A stretch of 64,000 nucleotides of DNA from Hyphomicrobium sp. (GTDB lineage: Bacteria; Pseudomonadota; Alphaproteobacteria; Rhizobiales; Hyphomicrobiaceae), in contig JALHMJ010000004.1 of NCBI GenBank assembly GCA_022844105.1, positions 1 through 64,000 of the forward strand, in the 5' to 3' direction. This document shows, piece by piece, positions 51,982 to 60,279 of this stretch (within the stretch, counting starts at the first letter, position 1; each line of letters begins with the position of its first letter). The notes beneath the pieces were generated by a model that was not told the DNA's origin, ran no database searches, and saw only the letters and a list, made by a program, of their open reading frames with translations. The position numbers were made by a program, and so were the translations under genes.

Positions 51982-52850
51982 TGTTCGATGTCAGTCACCG
52001 GACGCACTACGTCTACTCACAACCCGTGATTCAATCGCAGCATCTCATCCACATGTCGCCGCGCCCCTGCTTGCGGCAGGTTGTGCGTCATCACAGCCTG
52101 ATCGTCGAACCCGCGCCGGCGCTTCGCCAGGAGAGCACCGACGCCTTCGGCAACCCCGTCGTGACGCTCGAAATTGAAGTTCCGCACCGCGAATTGATCC
52201 TGCACGCCCGCAGCACGATCACGGTCACGGCGCCCCCGGAACTCGACCCGGCCCGGTCGACACCGTGGAACTTGCTCGACACGCATATCCTCCAAACGGG
52301 TCGCCGTCTCGATCTCGACGTTCTGCAATACCGTTGCACGTCACGGCTCACGACGCCCAACCTCGACATCGAAGACTATGCCGCCAAGTCGTTTCGTCCC
52401 GGCCGGCCGGTACTCGAAGCAGCCATCGACCTCAATCAGCGCATCTACGACGAATTCACGTTCGACCCGACCGCGACGGATATCTCCACGCCGATCTCGC
52501 AGGTCTTGAAGCAGCGCCGCGGTGTTTGCCAGGACTTCGCCCACTTGGCGCTCGCCTGCCTGCGCGCCATGCGCGTTCCAGGGCGTTATGTCAGCGGCTA
52601 CATTCTCACCCATCCGCCGAAGGGCCAGCCGCGGCTGCAGGGTGCCGATGCGTCGCACGCATGGATGTCCGTGTGGTCGCCGGAAGCCGGGTGGACCGAT
52701 CTCGATCCAACCAACGGTCTCATCATAGCCGATGAACACATCACGATCGCACACGGCCGCGACTACGACGATGTCAGCCCGATCGGCGGCGTCTTGCTCG
52801 GCGGCGGCAAACACACCGTATGTGTCGGGGTCGATGTGCTGCCGGTGTAA
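51978..52850 (+). CDS. Transglutaminase-family cysteine protease-like protein
   Basis: A 290-residue stand-alone transglutaminase-fold protein. N-terminal bacterial transglutaminase domain, then the core with Cys184 (RRGVCQDFAHLAL), His227 (ASHAWMSVW) and Asp243 (DLDPTNG). It could form or hydrolyse the isopeptide bonds made by the two ligase-like proteins upstream. The ATGA overlap with the ATP-grasp gene fixes the start. No signal peptide, so the whole pathway is probably cytosolic. Confidence 0.9.
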   Translation: MMFDVSHRTHYVYSQPVIQSQHLIHMSPRPCLRQVVRHHSLIVEPAPALRQESTDAFGNPVVTLEIEVPHRELILHARSTITVTAPPELDPARSTPWNLLDTHILQTGRRLDLDVLQYRCTSRLTTPNLDIEDYAAKSFRPGRPVLEAAIDLNQRIYDEFTFDPTATDISTPISQVLKQRRGVCQDFAHLALACLRAMRVPGRYVSGYILTHPPKGQPRLQGADASHAWMSVWSPEAGWTDLDPTNGLIIADEHITIAHGRDYDDVSPIGGVLLGGGKHTVCVGVDVLPV

Positions 52851-52854
52851 GAAC

Positions 52855-52881
52855 TGCGGCGACGCTTGATGCGCCGCCGCA
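52855..52881. terminator. Possible bidirectional hairpin after the transglutaminase gene
   Basis: TGCGGCG (52855-52861) and CGCCGCA (52875-52881) can pair over seven bases around a 13-base loop, in the gap between two convergent genes. No T-run follows on either strand, so it is weak as an intrinsic terminator. Confidence 0.3.
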
Positions 52882-52889
52882 TCGCACCG

Positions 52890-53156
52890 CTATTTGCAGG
52901 CAACCCGCCGCGCCGTGCACTTCGTTACAACACCGAGATATTTGCACGACACGGAGACCGGCCCTTTGCCCTTGCGGCCAGCAAACATGTTCGACTGGTA
53001 GAGCGCCTCCTTGGCCAGCACGGTCGCCAAATCCGACGTGACCGCAGTCGCACTGGCCCCTGAGCGAACGCAATGGTTGTGAGCAAATGCCGGCGCGGCC
53101 GTCGCCAAGAGTGACCCCGCCATTCCAATGACCGCGATGACCTTAGATATCCCCAT
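52890..53156 (-). CDS. Small exported Cys-containing protein
   Basis: An 88-residue protein with a Sec signal peptide (MGISKVIAV..., cleavage after AFA near residue 25), then a mature part with four cysteines: HNHCVRSG near its start, and SVSCKY, TKCTAR and RVACK at the C-terminus, probably making two disulfides. The AGGGAGGA at about 53162-53169 fixes the start, so the longer frame to 53279 is not used. Unknown function; convergent with the transglutaminase gene. Confidence 0.7.
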   Translation of the reverse strand: MGISKVIAVIGMAGSLLATAAPAFAHNHCVRSGASATAVTSDLATVLAKEALYQSNMFAGRKGKGPVSVSCKYLGVVTKCTARRVACK

Positions 53157-53311
53157 GGATCGTCCTCCCTGATGCATTGAACTTCGTAGTATGCGCCGGG
53201 GTGGCGTCTTGCAAAAGAATGTCGGCGTGGTTTTGCGACAGATCGGACGCGAATTCGCCGATCTGGTGCGAAACCACAACGCTTCATGGTGCGCTGCGAA
53301 AATAGCGGGGG

Positions 53312-53614
53312 CTAGTTTTGACGCCGCGCCGCTGCGTCCTTCAGCGCCACCTTGCCGATCAAATGGGCCGAAACCGGAGCCGTGATAAACAAGAACAACG
53401 GGATTGTAAGTTCGCGCAGACTGATATCCCCGTTGACGGCATAAGCAGCGACACTCGATGCCGCGACGATGGCGCCGACACCGAGTGTTGTCGCCTTGGT
53501 CGGCCCATGCAGCCGCGTGAAGATGTCCGGCAATCGAACCAGCCCGATCGATCCCAGCAGCACGAAAGCAGCACCGGTGACAATCAGGAGCGAGGCAATG
53601 GCTTCAGCAATCAC
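53312..53614 (-). CDS. mnhG: Mnh/Mrp Na+/H+ antiporter subunit G
   Basis: A 100-residue protein with three helices and the PDIFTRLHGPTKATTLG segment characteristic of MrpG. The GTG at 53614 with AGGAGA upstream is chosen; the longer frame overlaps mnhF in another register. Last gene of the mnh operon, required in other bacteria for assembly of the complete antiporter, which exchanges cytoplasmic Na+ (or K+) for H+. Confidence 0.9.
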   Translation of the reverse strand: MIAEAIASLLIVTGAAFVLLGSIGLVRLPDIFTRLHGPTKATTLGVGAIVAASSVAAYAVNGDISLRELTIPLFLFITAPVSAHLIGKVALKDAAARRQN

Positions 53615-53624
53615 GGTCTGTCTC

Positions 53625-53894
53625 CTAATCGATGATACTGCGGCCGATAAGAAATTTGCACAGCGCCACCGTCCCCACGAATCCCATGATGGCAAGCAGC
53701 AACGCCGCCTCGAACGACAGGGCGGTCGCATTCAAAAGCCCCAGGATGACGACGAGTGCGATGGCGTCGATGGCCAACGTATCCAGCGCCAGAATTCGGT
53801 CCGGCATCGTTGGCCCAAGCGCCAGCCTGATGAGTGTGAGGCCAACGGCGGCGCCGACGAGCACAAGACTGATGGTGATCGCTGTGGTCAGCAT
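53625..53894 (-). CDS. mnhF: Mnh/Mrp antiporter subunit F
   Basis: An 89-residue, three-helix protein. GPTMPDRILALDTLAI is the MrpF signature between helices 1 and 2. Its start overlaps the end of mnhE by seven bases; mnhG follows after ten bases. Part of the hetero-oligomeric antiporter. Confidence 0.92.
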   Translation of the reverse strand: MLTTAITISLVLVGAAVGLTLIRLALGPTMPDRILALDTLAIDAIALVVILGLLNATALSFEAALLLAIMGFVGTVALCKFLIGRSIID

Positions 53895-54400
53895 CCGAAT
53901 ATCTCCTTCAGGGGCGTCTCGTAACGGCTCTTGATATCGGCGATCACCGCAGCCGGGTCCGGCACGTCGAGACCGTGGATATGCACGATCCGCCGATCCA
54001 TATCGATGTCGATCGTCAAAGTGCCGGGAGTGAGCGTTATGATCGAGCCGAGGATGGTCGCGACATAGGCGTCGTCCATATCCAAAGGAACGTCCACAAA
54101 TGCCGGTCTGATGTTACGGGTATTGCCGAGCACGACCCTGGCGACCGCGATGTTGGCGACCAAAATATCGTACAGCACAATCCCCACGAGCCGCACAGCG
54201 GCTCCAGCGCGAAAGACCCGCAACCGCGACGGCCAGAAGACCGACGTGAAGATGGGAATGAGAAGTCCAAGTGCCAGTCCAAGCAGGAGTGTGCCACCGC
54301 CCGCATCCGACTGCAGCATCATCCAAAGCGCAACGATCGCCAGCGTGAGCACAGGCTGCGGCAACAGCCGTCGGCCAAATGAATCTGGACGGGGACTCAT
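53888..54400 (-). CDS. mnhE: Mnh/Mrp antiporter subunit E
   Basis: A 170-residue protein: two to three N-terminal hydrophobic helices and a soluble C-terminal region with LGSIITLTPGTLTIDID and the HIHGLDVPD end, as in MrpE. The start overlaps mnhD's stop (ATGA). MrpE is associated with assembly and stability of the Mrp complex. Confidence 0.92.
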   Translation of the reverse strand: MSPRPDSFGRRLLPQPVLTLAIVALWMMLQSDAGGGTLLLGLALGLLIPIFTSVFWPSRLRVFRAGAAVRLVGIVLYDILVANIAVARVVLGNTRNIRPAFVDVPLDMDDAYVATILGSIITLTPGTLTIDIDMDRRIVHIHGLDVPDPAAVIADIKSRYETPLKEIFGC

Positions 54401-55938
54401 GGGCGGAGCTCCCGATCAATGCGTGCCGGATCTCCGATCACCGCCGAGACGTACGCGTCGCGAGCCAGCATTTGTTCTGCCGCCGCCCGCGCATACGCCG
54501 ACACCGGCGCGGCCGCGAAACTCACCGTCAACACCGCAATCAACATGATGACAATTGCTGCGGTGGCGCCCCAGGCTGGACGATACGGCACATCCGGCCG
54601 CTCCTCGATGCCCGGCGCACCCGGTTCCCAGAAGAAGACGCTGGCCGCCCGCGCCAGCACCAGCGCGGCCACGAAGCCCGAAAGGACCAGAGCCGTCCAC
54701 ACCAACACCGGGTGCAGCGACGGCTGCATCGCCTGCATCATCATGATCTTGCCGAGAAAGCCAGAAAGCGGCGGCGCCCCGCACGCAGCCACCGCCAACA
54801 CCAGATAGGCCAACCCCAAGTTCGTGTAACTGGCAAGTCGCGGCCCATCACCGAACCCGTCCGCCGCCTCTCCCCGCTGCCGCGACAGGTGATCGGCGAA
54901 GACAAACAGCGCACCTGTCACCACAGTTGTTTGCACGAGATAATAGAGCGCCGCCGAAATAGAAGCCGCCGATGGTTCCGCCACAGCCAGCAGCAGCGTA
55001 CCGCCCGAAACGATAACGATGTTGGCAATGACGACGCTGAGGCTCCCCGCTGCCAGCATTCCCGCACTTCCCACAGCGATCGTGCCGAGCGCGAGCCATG
55101 TCAACCAGGGCTGCAGGAGACCGGCCGTAAACGGTGCCGCAAGCAAGCCGATGGTAACGACGCGCAGCAGTGCATAGACTCCGACCTTGGTCATGATGAC
55201 GAACAGCGCCGCCACCGGCAGTGTCGCCGCCGAATACACGCTCGGCAGCCAGAACCCGATCGGCAGAACCGCGGCCTTGAGCAGAAAAACGCTGACCAGC
55301 AGCACACACATGACCGCCACCACGCCCTGATCGGCCGGCGCCACCTTTTGCAGCGCCACGCCGAAGTCGACCATATTGAGCGTACCGAGAAATCCGTACA
55401 GCAGACCGAGAGCAATCAGAAACAGCGCCGAACCGCTCAAATTCAACACGACGTAAGCAATGCCCGCGCGGGCGCGCCGCAGCCCGCCGCCATGCACGAG
55501 CAGACCGTACGAAGCCAGCAGCAGGATTTCAAAGAACACGAACAGGTTGAACAGGTCCCCGGTCAGGAACGCACCGTTAAGCCCCATCAGCTGGAATTGC
55601 AGAAAGGCATGAAAATGCCGGCCGCGCGTGTCCGTGCCCGACATCGCCGCAAGAAGAACCGGCACAGCGAGCAGGCTCGTCAAGGCGACCATCAGCGCGG
55701 CCAGCCGGTCGAGCATGAGAACGATGCCATAGGGCGCTGGCCAATCACCGAGACGATACACCCGGATGCCGCCGTCGTCGGCCATAACGAGTTGCGCCAC
55801 AGCCGCGGCCACAAGCGCTGCAATCGCGAGCAACGACAGTGCCCGCTTGAACGCGATCGATGCGCCCGTTGCCAGGAGCAGCGCCACCGCCGCGCACAGC
55901 GGGATCAACACCGGCAGGATCGGCAGATGCGCCATCAT
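54397..55938 (-). CDS. mnhD: Mnh/Mrp antiporter subunit D
   Basis: A 513-residue, about 14-helix proton-translocating subunit related to NuoN/NuoM of complex I. The conserved Glu and Lys positions for proton passage lie in the central helices (VLFVFFEILLLASYGLLVHG region and the KAAVLPIGFWLPSVYSAA segment). The start overlaps mnhC's stop (ATGA). It works with the A subunit in ion exchange. Confidence 0.93.
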   Translation of the reverse strand: MMAHLPILPVLIPLCAAVALLLATGASIAFKRALSLLAIAALVAAAVAQLVMADDGGIRVYRLGDWPAPYGIVLMLDRLAALMVALTSLLAVPVLLAAMSGTDTRGRHFHAFLQFQLMGLNGAFLTGDLFNLFVFFEILLLASYGLLVHGGGLRRARAGIAYVVLNLSGSALFLIALGLLYGFLGTLNMVDFGVALQKVAPADQGVVAVMCVLLVSVFLLKAAVLPIGFWLPSVYSAATLPVAALFVIMTKVGVYALLRVVTIGLLAAPFTAGLLQPWLTWLALGTIAVGSAGMLAAGSLSVVIANIVIVSGGTLLLAVAEPSAASISAALYYLVQTTVVTGALFVFADHLSRQRGEAADGFGDGPRLASYTNLGLAYLVLAVAACGAPPLSGFLGKIMMMQAMQPSLHPVLVWTALVLSGFVAALVLARAASVFFWEPGAPGIEERPDVPYRPAWGATAAIVIMLIAVLTVSFAAAPVSAYARAAAEQMLARDAYVSAVIGDPARIDRELRP

Positions 55939-56264
55939 GGGTCGCGACCCGCATCGACGTGGTCGGTGCCGCTTTCCGCTTTACCCTTGAGCGCTAGCGC
56001 CATCAGGTAGGCGGTCATCCCGAAACCGATCACGATCGCGGTCAGCACCAACGCCTGCGGCAGCGGATCGGTCTGTCCGGAAAGGCCGTCAATGGTCAGC
56101 GGCGGCGCCGTCGACTTCAGTCGCGCGCCGAAGAAGATGAGCGCATTGACCGCATACGAGAGCAGCGTCAGCCCCAGCACGACCGAAAACGTCGTCGGCC
56201 GCAACATGAGGTAAATCCCGCAGGCCGAGAGCAAACCGAGTGAGAGAGAAACAAGAACTTCCAT
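55935..56264 (-). CDS. mnhC: Mnh/Mrp antiporter subunit C
   Basis: A 109-residue, three-helix NuoK-like subunit. PTTFSVVLGLTLLSYAVNALIF and the DPLPQALVLTAIVIGFG helix fit MrpC. The ATG at 56264 is chosen with TAGGA upstream; it starts five bases after the fused AB gene's stop. The longer frame to 56300 would overlap that gene by 32 bases. Confidence 0.92.
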   Translation of the reverse strand: MEVLVSLSLGLLSACGIYLMLRPTTFSVVLGLTLLSYAVNALIFFGARLKSTAPPLTIDGLSGQTDPLPQALVLTAIVIGFGMTAYLMALALKGKAESGTDHVDAGRDP

Positions 56265-56268
56265 CGTC

Positions 56269-59094
56269 CTACGCGTCCCCTTTCGCCGGTACCGCGACAT
56301 CCTCGGCGCGCCGCAATCCGGCCAGTTCCGTCAGCGCCAGCAATACCGTTCCGATGACAACCAGAAACACACCGAGATCGAAGGCAATGGCGGACGCCAA
56401 CTCGAACTTGTCGATCACCGGCGGCGTCACATAGCCATGCGTCGAGGTCAGGAACGGATAACCGAAGACGAAGCTCGCAACACCCGTCAACGTGGCGATA
56501 CCAAGCCCGATGCCGAGCAACCGCACAGTGTTGATCCGCAGCCGCTCCCCGGCAAAGTCCGTTCCCTGCGCCACGTATTGCAGCACCAGCGCGACGGCAG
56601 CGACGAGACCGGCAATGAACCCGCCACCGGGCAAGTTATGCCCGCGCAGAAAAATATAGGCGGCAACCGCCAGCGACAGCGGCAGCAGCGGCCGCATCAA
56701 CTCGGCCAGCATGATCGGATACCGGTCGGCGCTGGCGAGCGTCGGACCGCCCGGCCCCTGCATGCGCGTGCCCGACAAAAGCGCATGCAAGCCCAGCGCC
56801 GCCATGGCCAGAACCGCGATCTCACCAAGTGTGTCATAGCCGCGAAAATCGACGAGGATGACGTTGACGACGTTCGTGCCGCCGCCGAGGGGCTTCGCAT
56901 TCGCCATGTGATAGGCGGCAATTGTCTCGTATGGCCGTGTCAGCATGGCATACGTCAGCGCCGCGACACCTGTTCCCGCCGCCGTCGCGAGGAGCCCGTC
57001 GCGCATTCGTCGCCCGGTCGTGCTTTGCCGCGCTGACCGTTCCGGCAAATATCGCAAGCACATCAACAACAGGAGAATGGTCACGACCTCGACCGAGAGC
57101 TGCGTCATCGCCAGGTCAGGCGCGTGAAACCGCAGGAATGCGAGTGACACCACCGTCCCTGCGACGCTCATGTAGATCAGAGCCTTCAGACGATCATGTC
57201 GGAATACGACCGTGCCCAGCGCGGCAAACACCAGCGTCGCGGCAGCGACCACCGCCGTCGCATCGACGGCCAAAATCGGAAGCGGTCCCGTCAACACCGT
57301 TGCCCCGCCGCCTGTAAGGTCGATACGAACCCAGGCCCAAACACCAGCAATAACGGCGAAGGAAAAAAACAGCGCAAGGTAACGCTGCAGCGATTGCGTA
57401 TCGGCGAACGCCAGCAACGCCGTCGAGAGCCGGGCAGCCGCTCGATAGAAGCGCTCGAAGGCCACCGGGCTGGTCAGCGCAAAGGCAAAGCGATCGCGCA
57501 AGGCATAAAGCTTGTGCCGGCGGCTGAACTGCAAAATACCAAGTCCAAACGCCATGATCGTCATCACCAGAGGCAGGTTGAAACCGTGCCAAACCGCGAG
57601 CTTAATATCAGGAACCGGGCCGGGCAGCACCGCCTCGGCGGCCGTGTGCAAAATCGGCCCGACCGATAGTTGTGGCAAGAAGCCGACGATCAGCACCAGT
57701 CCGACGAGCACCTCAATCGGAAGCCGCATCCAGACCGGAGGCTCGTGGGGCACCTTCGGGGTCTTTTTCACTGGACCGTCGAAAAACACGTCATGGACAA
57801 ACCGCACCGAGTACGCAACCGACAGCATGCCGGCGATCGTCGCGAATGCCGGCAGCAAGTAGATGGCATTCTCAAAACCGGGATGGGCCACCGTCGCGGT
57901 GAAGAACATTTCTTTCGACAAGAACCCATTGAGTAGCGGCACGCCCGCCATCGACGCGGCGGCCAGGATTCCGAGAATCGCCGTGCGCGGCATCGCCTTG
58001 AATAACCCAGCCATGCGCCGCATGTCGCGCGTGCCGGTCTCATGGTCGATGATGCCAGCCGCCATGAACAACGACGCTTTGAAAATCGCGTGATTGATGA
58101 TGTGGAACACCCCCGCAATGGCCGCAAGCGGCGTATCGAGGCCGAACAACAGCGTGATCAGACCGAGGTGACTGATTGTCGAGTAAGCAAGCAGACCTTT
58201 CAGATCATGTTTGAGCAGTGCGATGTAAGCGCCATACAGAAACGTGATCGCGCCGGTCGTGGAGACGATCACAAACCACAATTCTGTTCCCGCCAAGATC
58301 GGATACATCCGCGCCAGCAGAAACACACCGGCTTTCACCATTGTCGCCGAATGAAGGTAGGCGGAAACCGGCGTCGGTGCAGCCATCGCGTGCGGCAGCC
58401 AGACATGGAAAGGGAACTGCGCCGACTTGGTGAAGGCGCCGAGTAGGAAGAGAATGAGAATGACGGGATAGAGCGCATTGTCCCGCACCAGCCCCGCGCG
58501 ATCCTCGATAACGCTGAAATCATAGCTGCCGGCCACATGGCCAAGCAGCAGTGCGCCCGCCAACAGCGCCAGTCCGCCGCCGCCCGTCATCGCCAGCGAC
58601 AGACGCGCAGCAATACGCGCCTCGACGTCCGCATACTTATACGCAATGAGTAGGAACGACGTGAGGCTTGTCACTTCCCAGAAGACGACCATGAGCAAGA
58701 TGTTTTCGGCAAGCACGATGCCAAGCATCCCGCCCGCAAATCCGAGCAGCGCGATGTAGAACCGGCCGAGGTTATCGGTCTGGGGCATGTAGTATGCGGC
58801 GTACAGAACGATCAGCAGTCCAATTCCGAGGATCAGCACGACAAAGAGGAGGCCGAGGCCATCAAGACGCAGCGCGAAGTCGAGCCCCCATTCGGGCAGC
58901 CATGCAACGCGCCACAGAACAACCGAGCCCGAAAACACCTGTGGTGCCAATTGCAGCGCCGCCACCAACCCAGCGGCCATGGATGCGCCAGCCGCCCAGG
59001 CACCCAGACTGCGCGAAAACCCAGCCGCGACTGAAACCGCAAAAATGCCGGCAAATGGGGCCAGTAGGATCAAAAACAAGGAGATGTTGGACAT
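56269..59094 (-). CDS. mnhA: Mnh/Mrp antiporter fused subunits A and B
   Basis: A 941-residue protein. The first about 770 residues are MrpA: a complex I NuoL-like antiporter module (Proton_antipo regions, FHVWLPHAMAAPTPVSAYLHSATMVKAG) and the MrpA C-terminal extension. The last about 165 residues are MrpB (GHNLPGGGFIAGLV signature). A/B fusion is the usual state in many alphaproteobacteria. ATG at 59094 is preferred as it leads into the first helix; 59136 is an alternative. First gene of the six-gene operon AB-C-D-E-F-G. Confidence 0.92.
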   Translation of the reverse strand: MSNISLFLILLAPFAGIFAVSVAAGFSRSLGAWAAGASMAAGLVAALQLAPQVFSGSVVLWRVAWLPEWGLDFALRLDGLGLLFVVLILGIGLLIVLYAAYYMPQTDNLGRFYIALLGFAGGMLGIVLAENILLMVVFWEVTSLTSFLLIAYKYADVEARIAARLSLAMTGGGGLALLAGALLLGHVAGSYDFSVIEDRAGLVRDNALYPVILILFLLGAFTKSAQFPFHVWLPHAMAAPTPVSAYLHSATMVKAGVFLLARMYPILAGTELWFVIVSTTGAITFLYGAYIALLKHDLKGLLAYSTISHLGLITLLFGLDTPLAAIAGVFHIINHAIFKASLFMAAGIIDHETGTRDMRRMAGLFKAMPRTAILGILAAASMAGVPLLNGFLSKEMFFTATVAHPGFENAIYLLPAFATIAGMLSVAYSVRFVHDVFFDGPVKKTPKVPHEPPVWMRLPIEVLVGLVLIVGFLPQLSVGPILHTAAEAVLPGPVPDIKLAVWHGFNLPLVMTIMAFGLGILQFSRRHKLYALRDRFAFALTSPVAFERFYRAAARLSTALLAFADTQSLQRYLALFFSFAVIAGVWAWVRIDLTGGGATVLTGPLPILAVDATAVVAAATLVFAALGTVVFRHDRLKALIYMSVAGTVVSLAFLRFHAPDLAMTQLSVEVVTILLLLMCLRYLPERSARQSTTGRRMRDGLLATAAGTGVAALTYAMLTRPYETIAAYHMANAKPLGGGTNVVNVILVDFRGYDTLGEIAVLAMAALGLHALLSGTRMQGPGGPTLASADRYPIMLAELMRPLLPLSLAVAAYIFLRGHNLPGGGFIAGLVAAVALVLQYVAQGTDFAGERLRINTVRLLGIGLGIATLTGVASFVFGYPFLTSTHGYVTPPVIDKFELASAIAFDLGVFLVVIGTVLLALTELAGLRRAEDVAVPAKGDA

Positions 59095-59336
59095 GCCGTG
59101 TTGAACCGCCGTCTGCGCTGCCACCCTGCGCGGCATTGTTAACGTCTTTAAGCACGATGCGGCAACGACGCGTTGTCCGCCTGTCCGCCTGCAACGAACA
59201 TTTCCCGCGCGCCGCAGCCGGCTCTTTAACGGGGAAGGTCGCCGCGGCCAGGCCGCGCGTCGTCCCGCAGGCGTTCCCTGCCCGCCCCAGAGGTGCTAAG
59301 CGCTGCAGCCCAAGGCACGCGACCCACGGACCGCTG

Positions 59337-59993
59337 ATGACCGCACCGAAAAAACGCGCCGCAATCCTCATTTCCGGCCGCGGCTCGAACATGATGAGCC
59401 TGGTCGAGGCAGCTCGCCGGCCAGACTTTCCGGCCGAGATCGTCGTTGTGATTTCCAACCGGCCCGACGCGGCGGGCCTTGATTGGGCCAAGGCGCAAGG
59501 CATTCCGGCGTTGGCCATGGACCACAAGCTCTACGAGAGTCGCGCCCATTTCGAGGGCCAGATCCAAAGCGTATTGACCGCCTCCCGCGTCGATCTGGTC
59601 TGCCTGGCGGGCTTCATGCGCATCATGACGCCCGCGTTCGTCGACGCCTGGCGCGATCGCATGTTGAATATTCATCCCTCGCTTTTGCCGGCCTTCACGG
59701 GGCTCGACACGCATGCCCGCGCCATCGCGTCCGGTGTCAAGTTCACCGGCTGCACCGTCCACCTCGTCCGGCCCGATATGGATGACGGACCGATTCTCGG
59801 CCAAGCCGTTGTGCCTATTTTGAATACCGATACGGCATCGACTTTAGCCCAGCGCGTATTGGCCGCGGAGCATCGCCTTTATCCGAAAATCCTGGAACTG
59901 TTCGCTGCCGGTCTAGTCACCGTCGACGGCAATAAAAGCTCCACCATTTCGGACGTTAACGGAGAGTGGACCCGATTTTCACCGCAAGTTTGA
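59337..59993 (+). CDS. purN: Phosphoribosylglycinamide formyltransferase (PurN)
   Basis: A 218-residue enzyme that transfers formyl from 10-formyl-tetrahydrofolate to GAR, the third step of purine synthesis. GRGSNM (14-19) binds the phosphate, and the catalytic Asn111 and His113 lie in NIHPSLLPAF with Asp149 in PDMDDGP. The ATG at 59337 fits the family start; the frame extends to 58794 without any added domain. In many alphaproteobacteria purM precedes purN; here it does not, and the neighbours are unrelated. Confidence 0.93.
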   Translation: MTAPKKRAAILISGRGSNMMSLVEAARRPDFPAEIVVVISNRPDAAGLDWAKAQGIPALAMDHKLYESRAHFEGQIQSVLTASRVDLVCLAGFMRIMTPAFVDAWRDRMLNIHPSLLPAFTGLDTHARAIASGVKFTGCTVHLVRPDMDDGPILGQAVVPILNTDTASTLAQRVLAAEHRLYPKILELFAAGLVTVDGNKSSTISDVNGEWTRFSPQV

Positions 59994-60129
59994 TCGACCC
60001 GGGGTTCAGCGTGCCTGTTTGGTTACCGTATCCCGATAAATTGACGCGCCTTGGGTCCATATCATGGACACTCCATCAACCCCGGTGTTAGTCAGACGAA
60101 CCGGTTCGACATCATCGTGGGCAGCGTTC

Positions 60130-60157
60130 TTGACCTGAGACTGTTCCACGCTAAGGC
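60130..60157 (+). promoter_or_regulatory. Possible sigma-70 promoter of the P450 gene
   Basis: TTGACC (60130-60135) and TAAGGC (60152-60157) with a 16-base spacer lie 123 bases before the P450 start, in the 286-base gap after purN. The -35 is good and the -10 poor. Confidence 0.25.
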
Positions 60158-60279
60158 CCGGTGCGTCCCGCCGTCGGTCCTTTGATGCCACAGTTCAAAA
60201 TGTGAGCGCGGTGCGCATCAGGGCACTCGGCGCGCACCGGATCAAGCAGCCGCAAAAGGTGCGGCTCGGAGACGAAGGC

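Noticed and set aside
54379-56010. A 543-codon frame opposite mnhD
   Set aside because: Arg/His/Gln-rich antisense frame against a certain Mrp subunit.
59095-59336. tRNA or small RNA in the mnhA/purN spacer
   Set aside because: No cloverleaf arms or terminator-like hairpin could be found by eye in these 242 bases.
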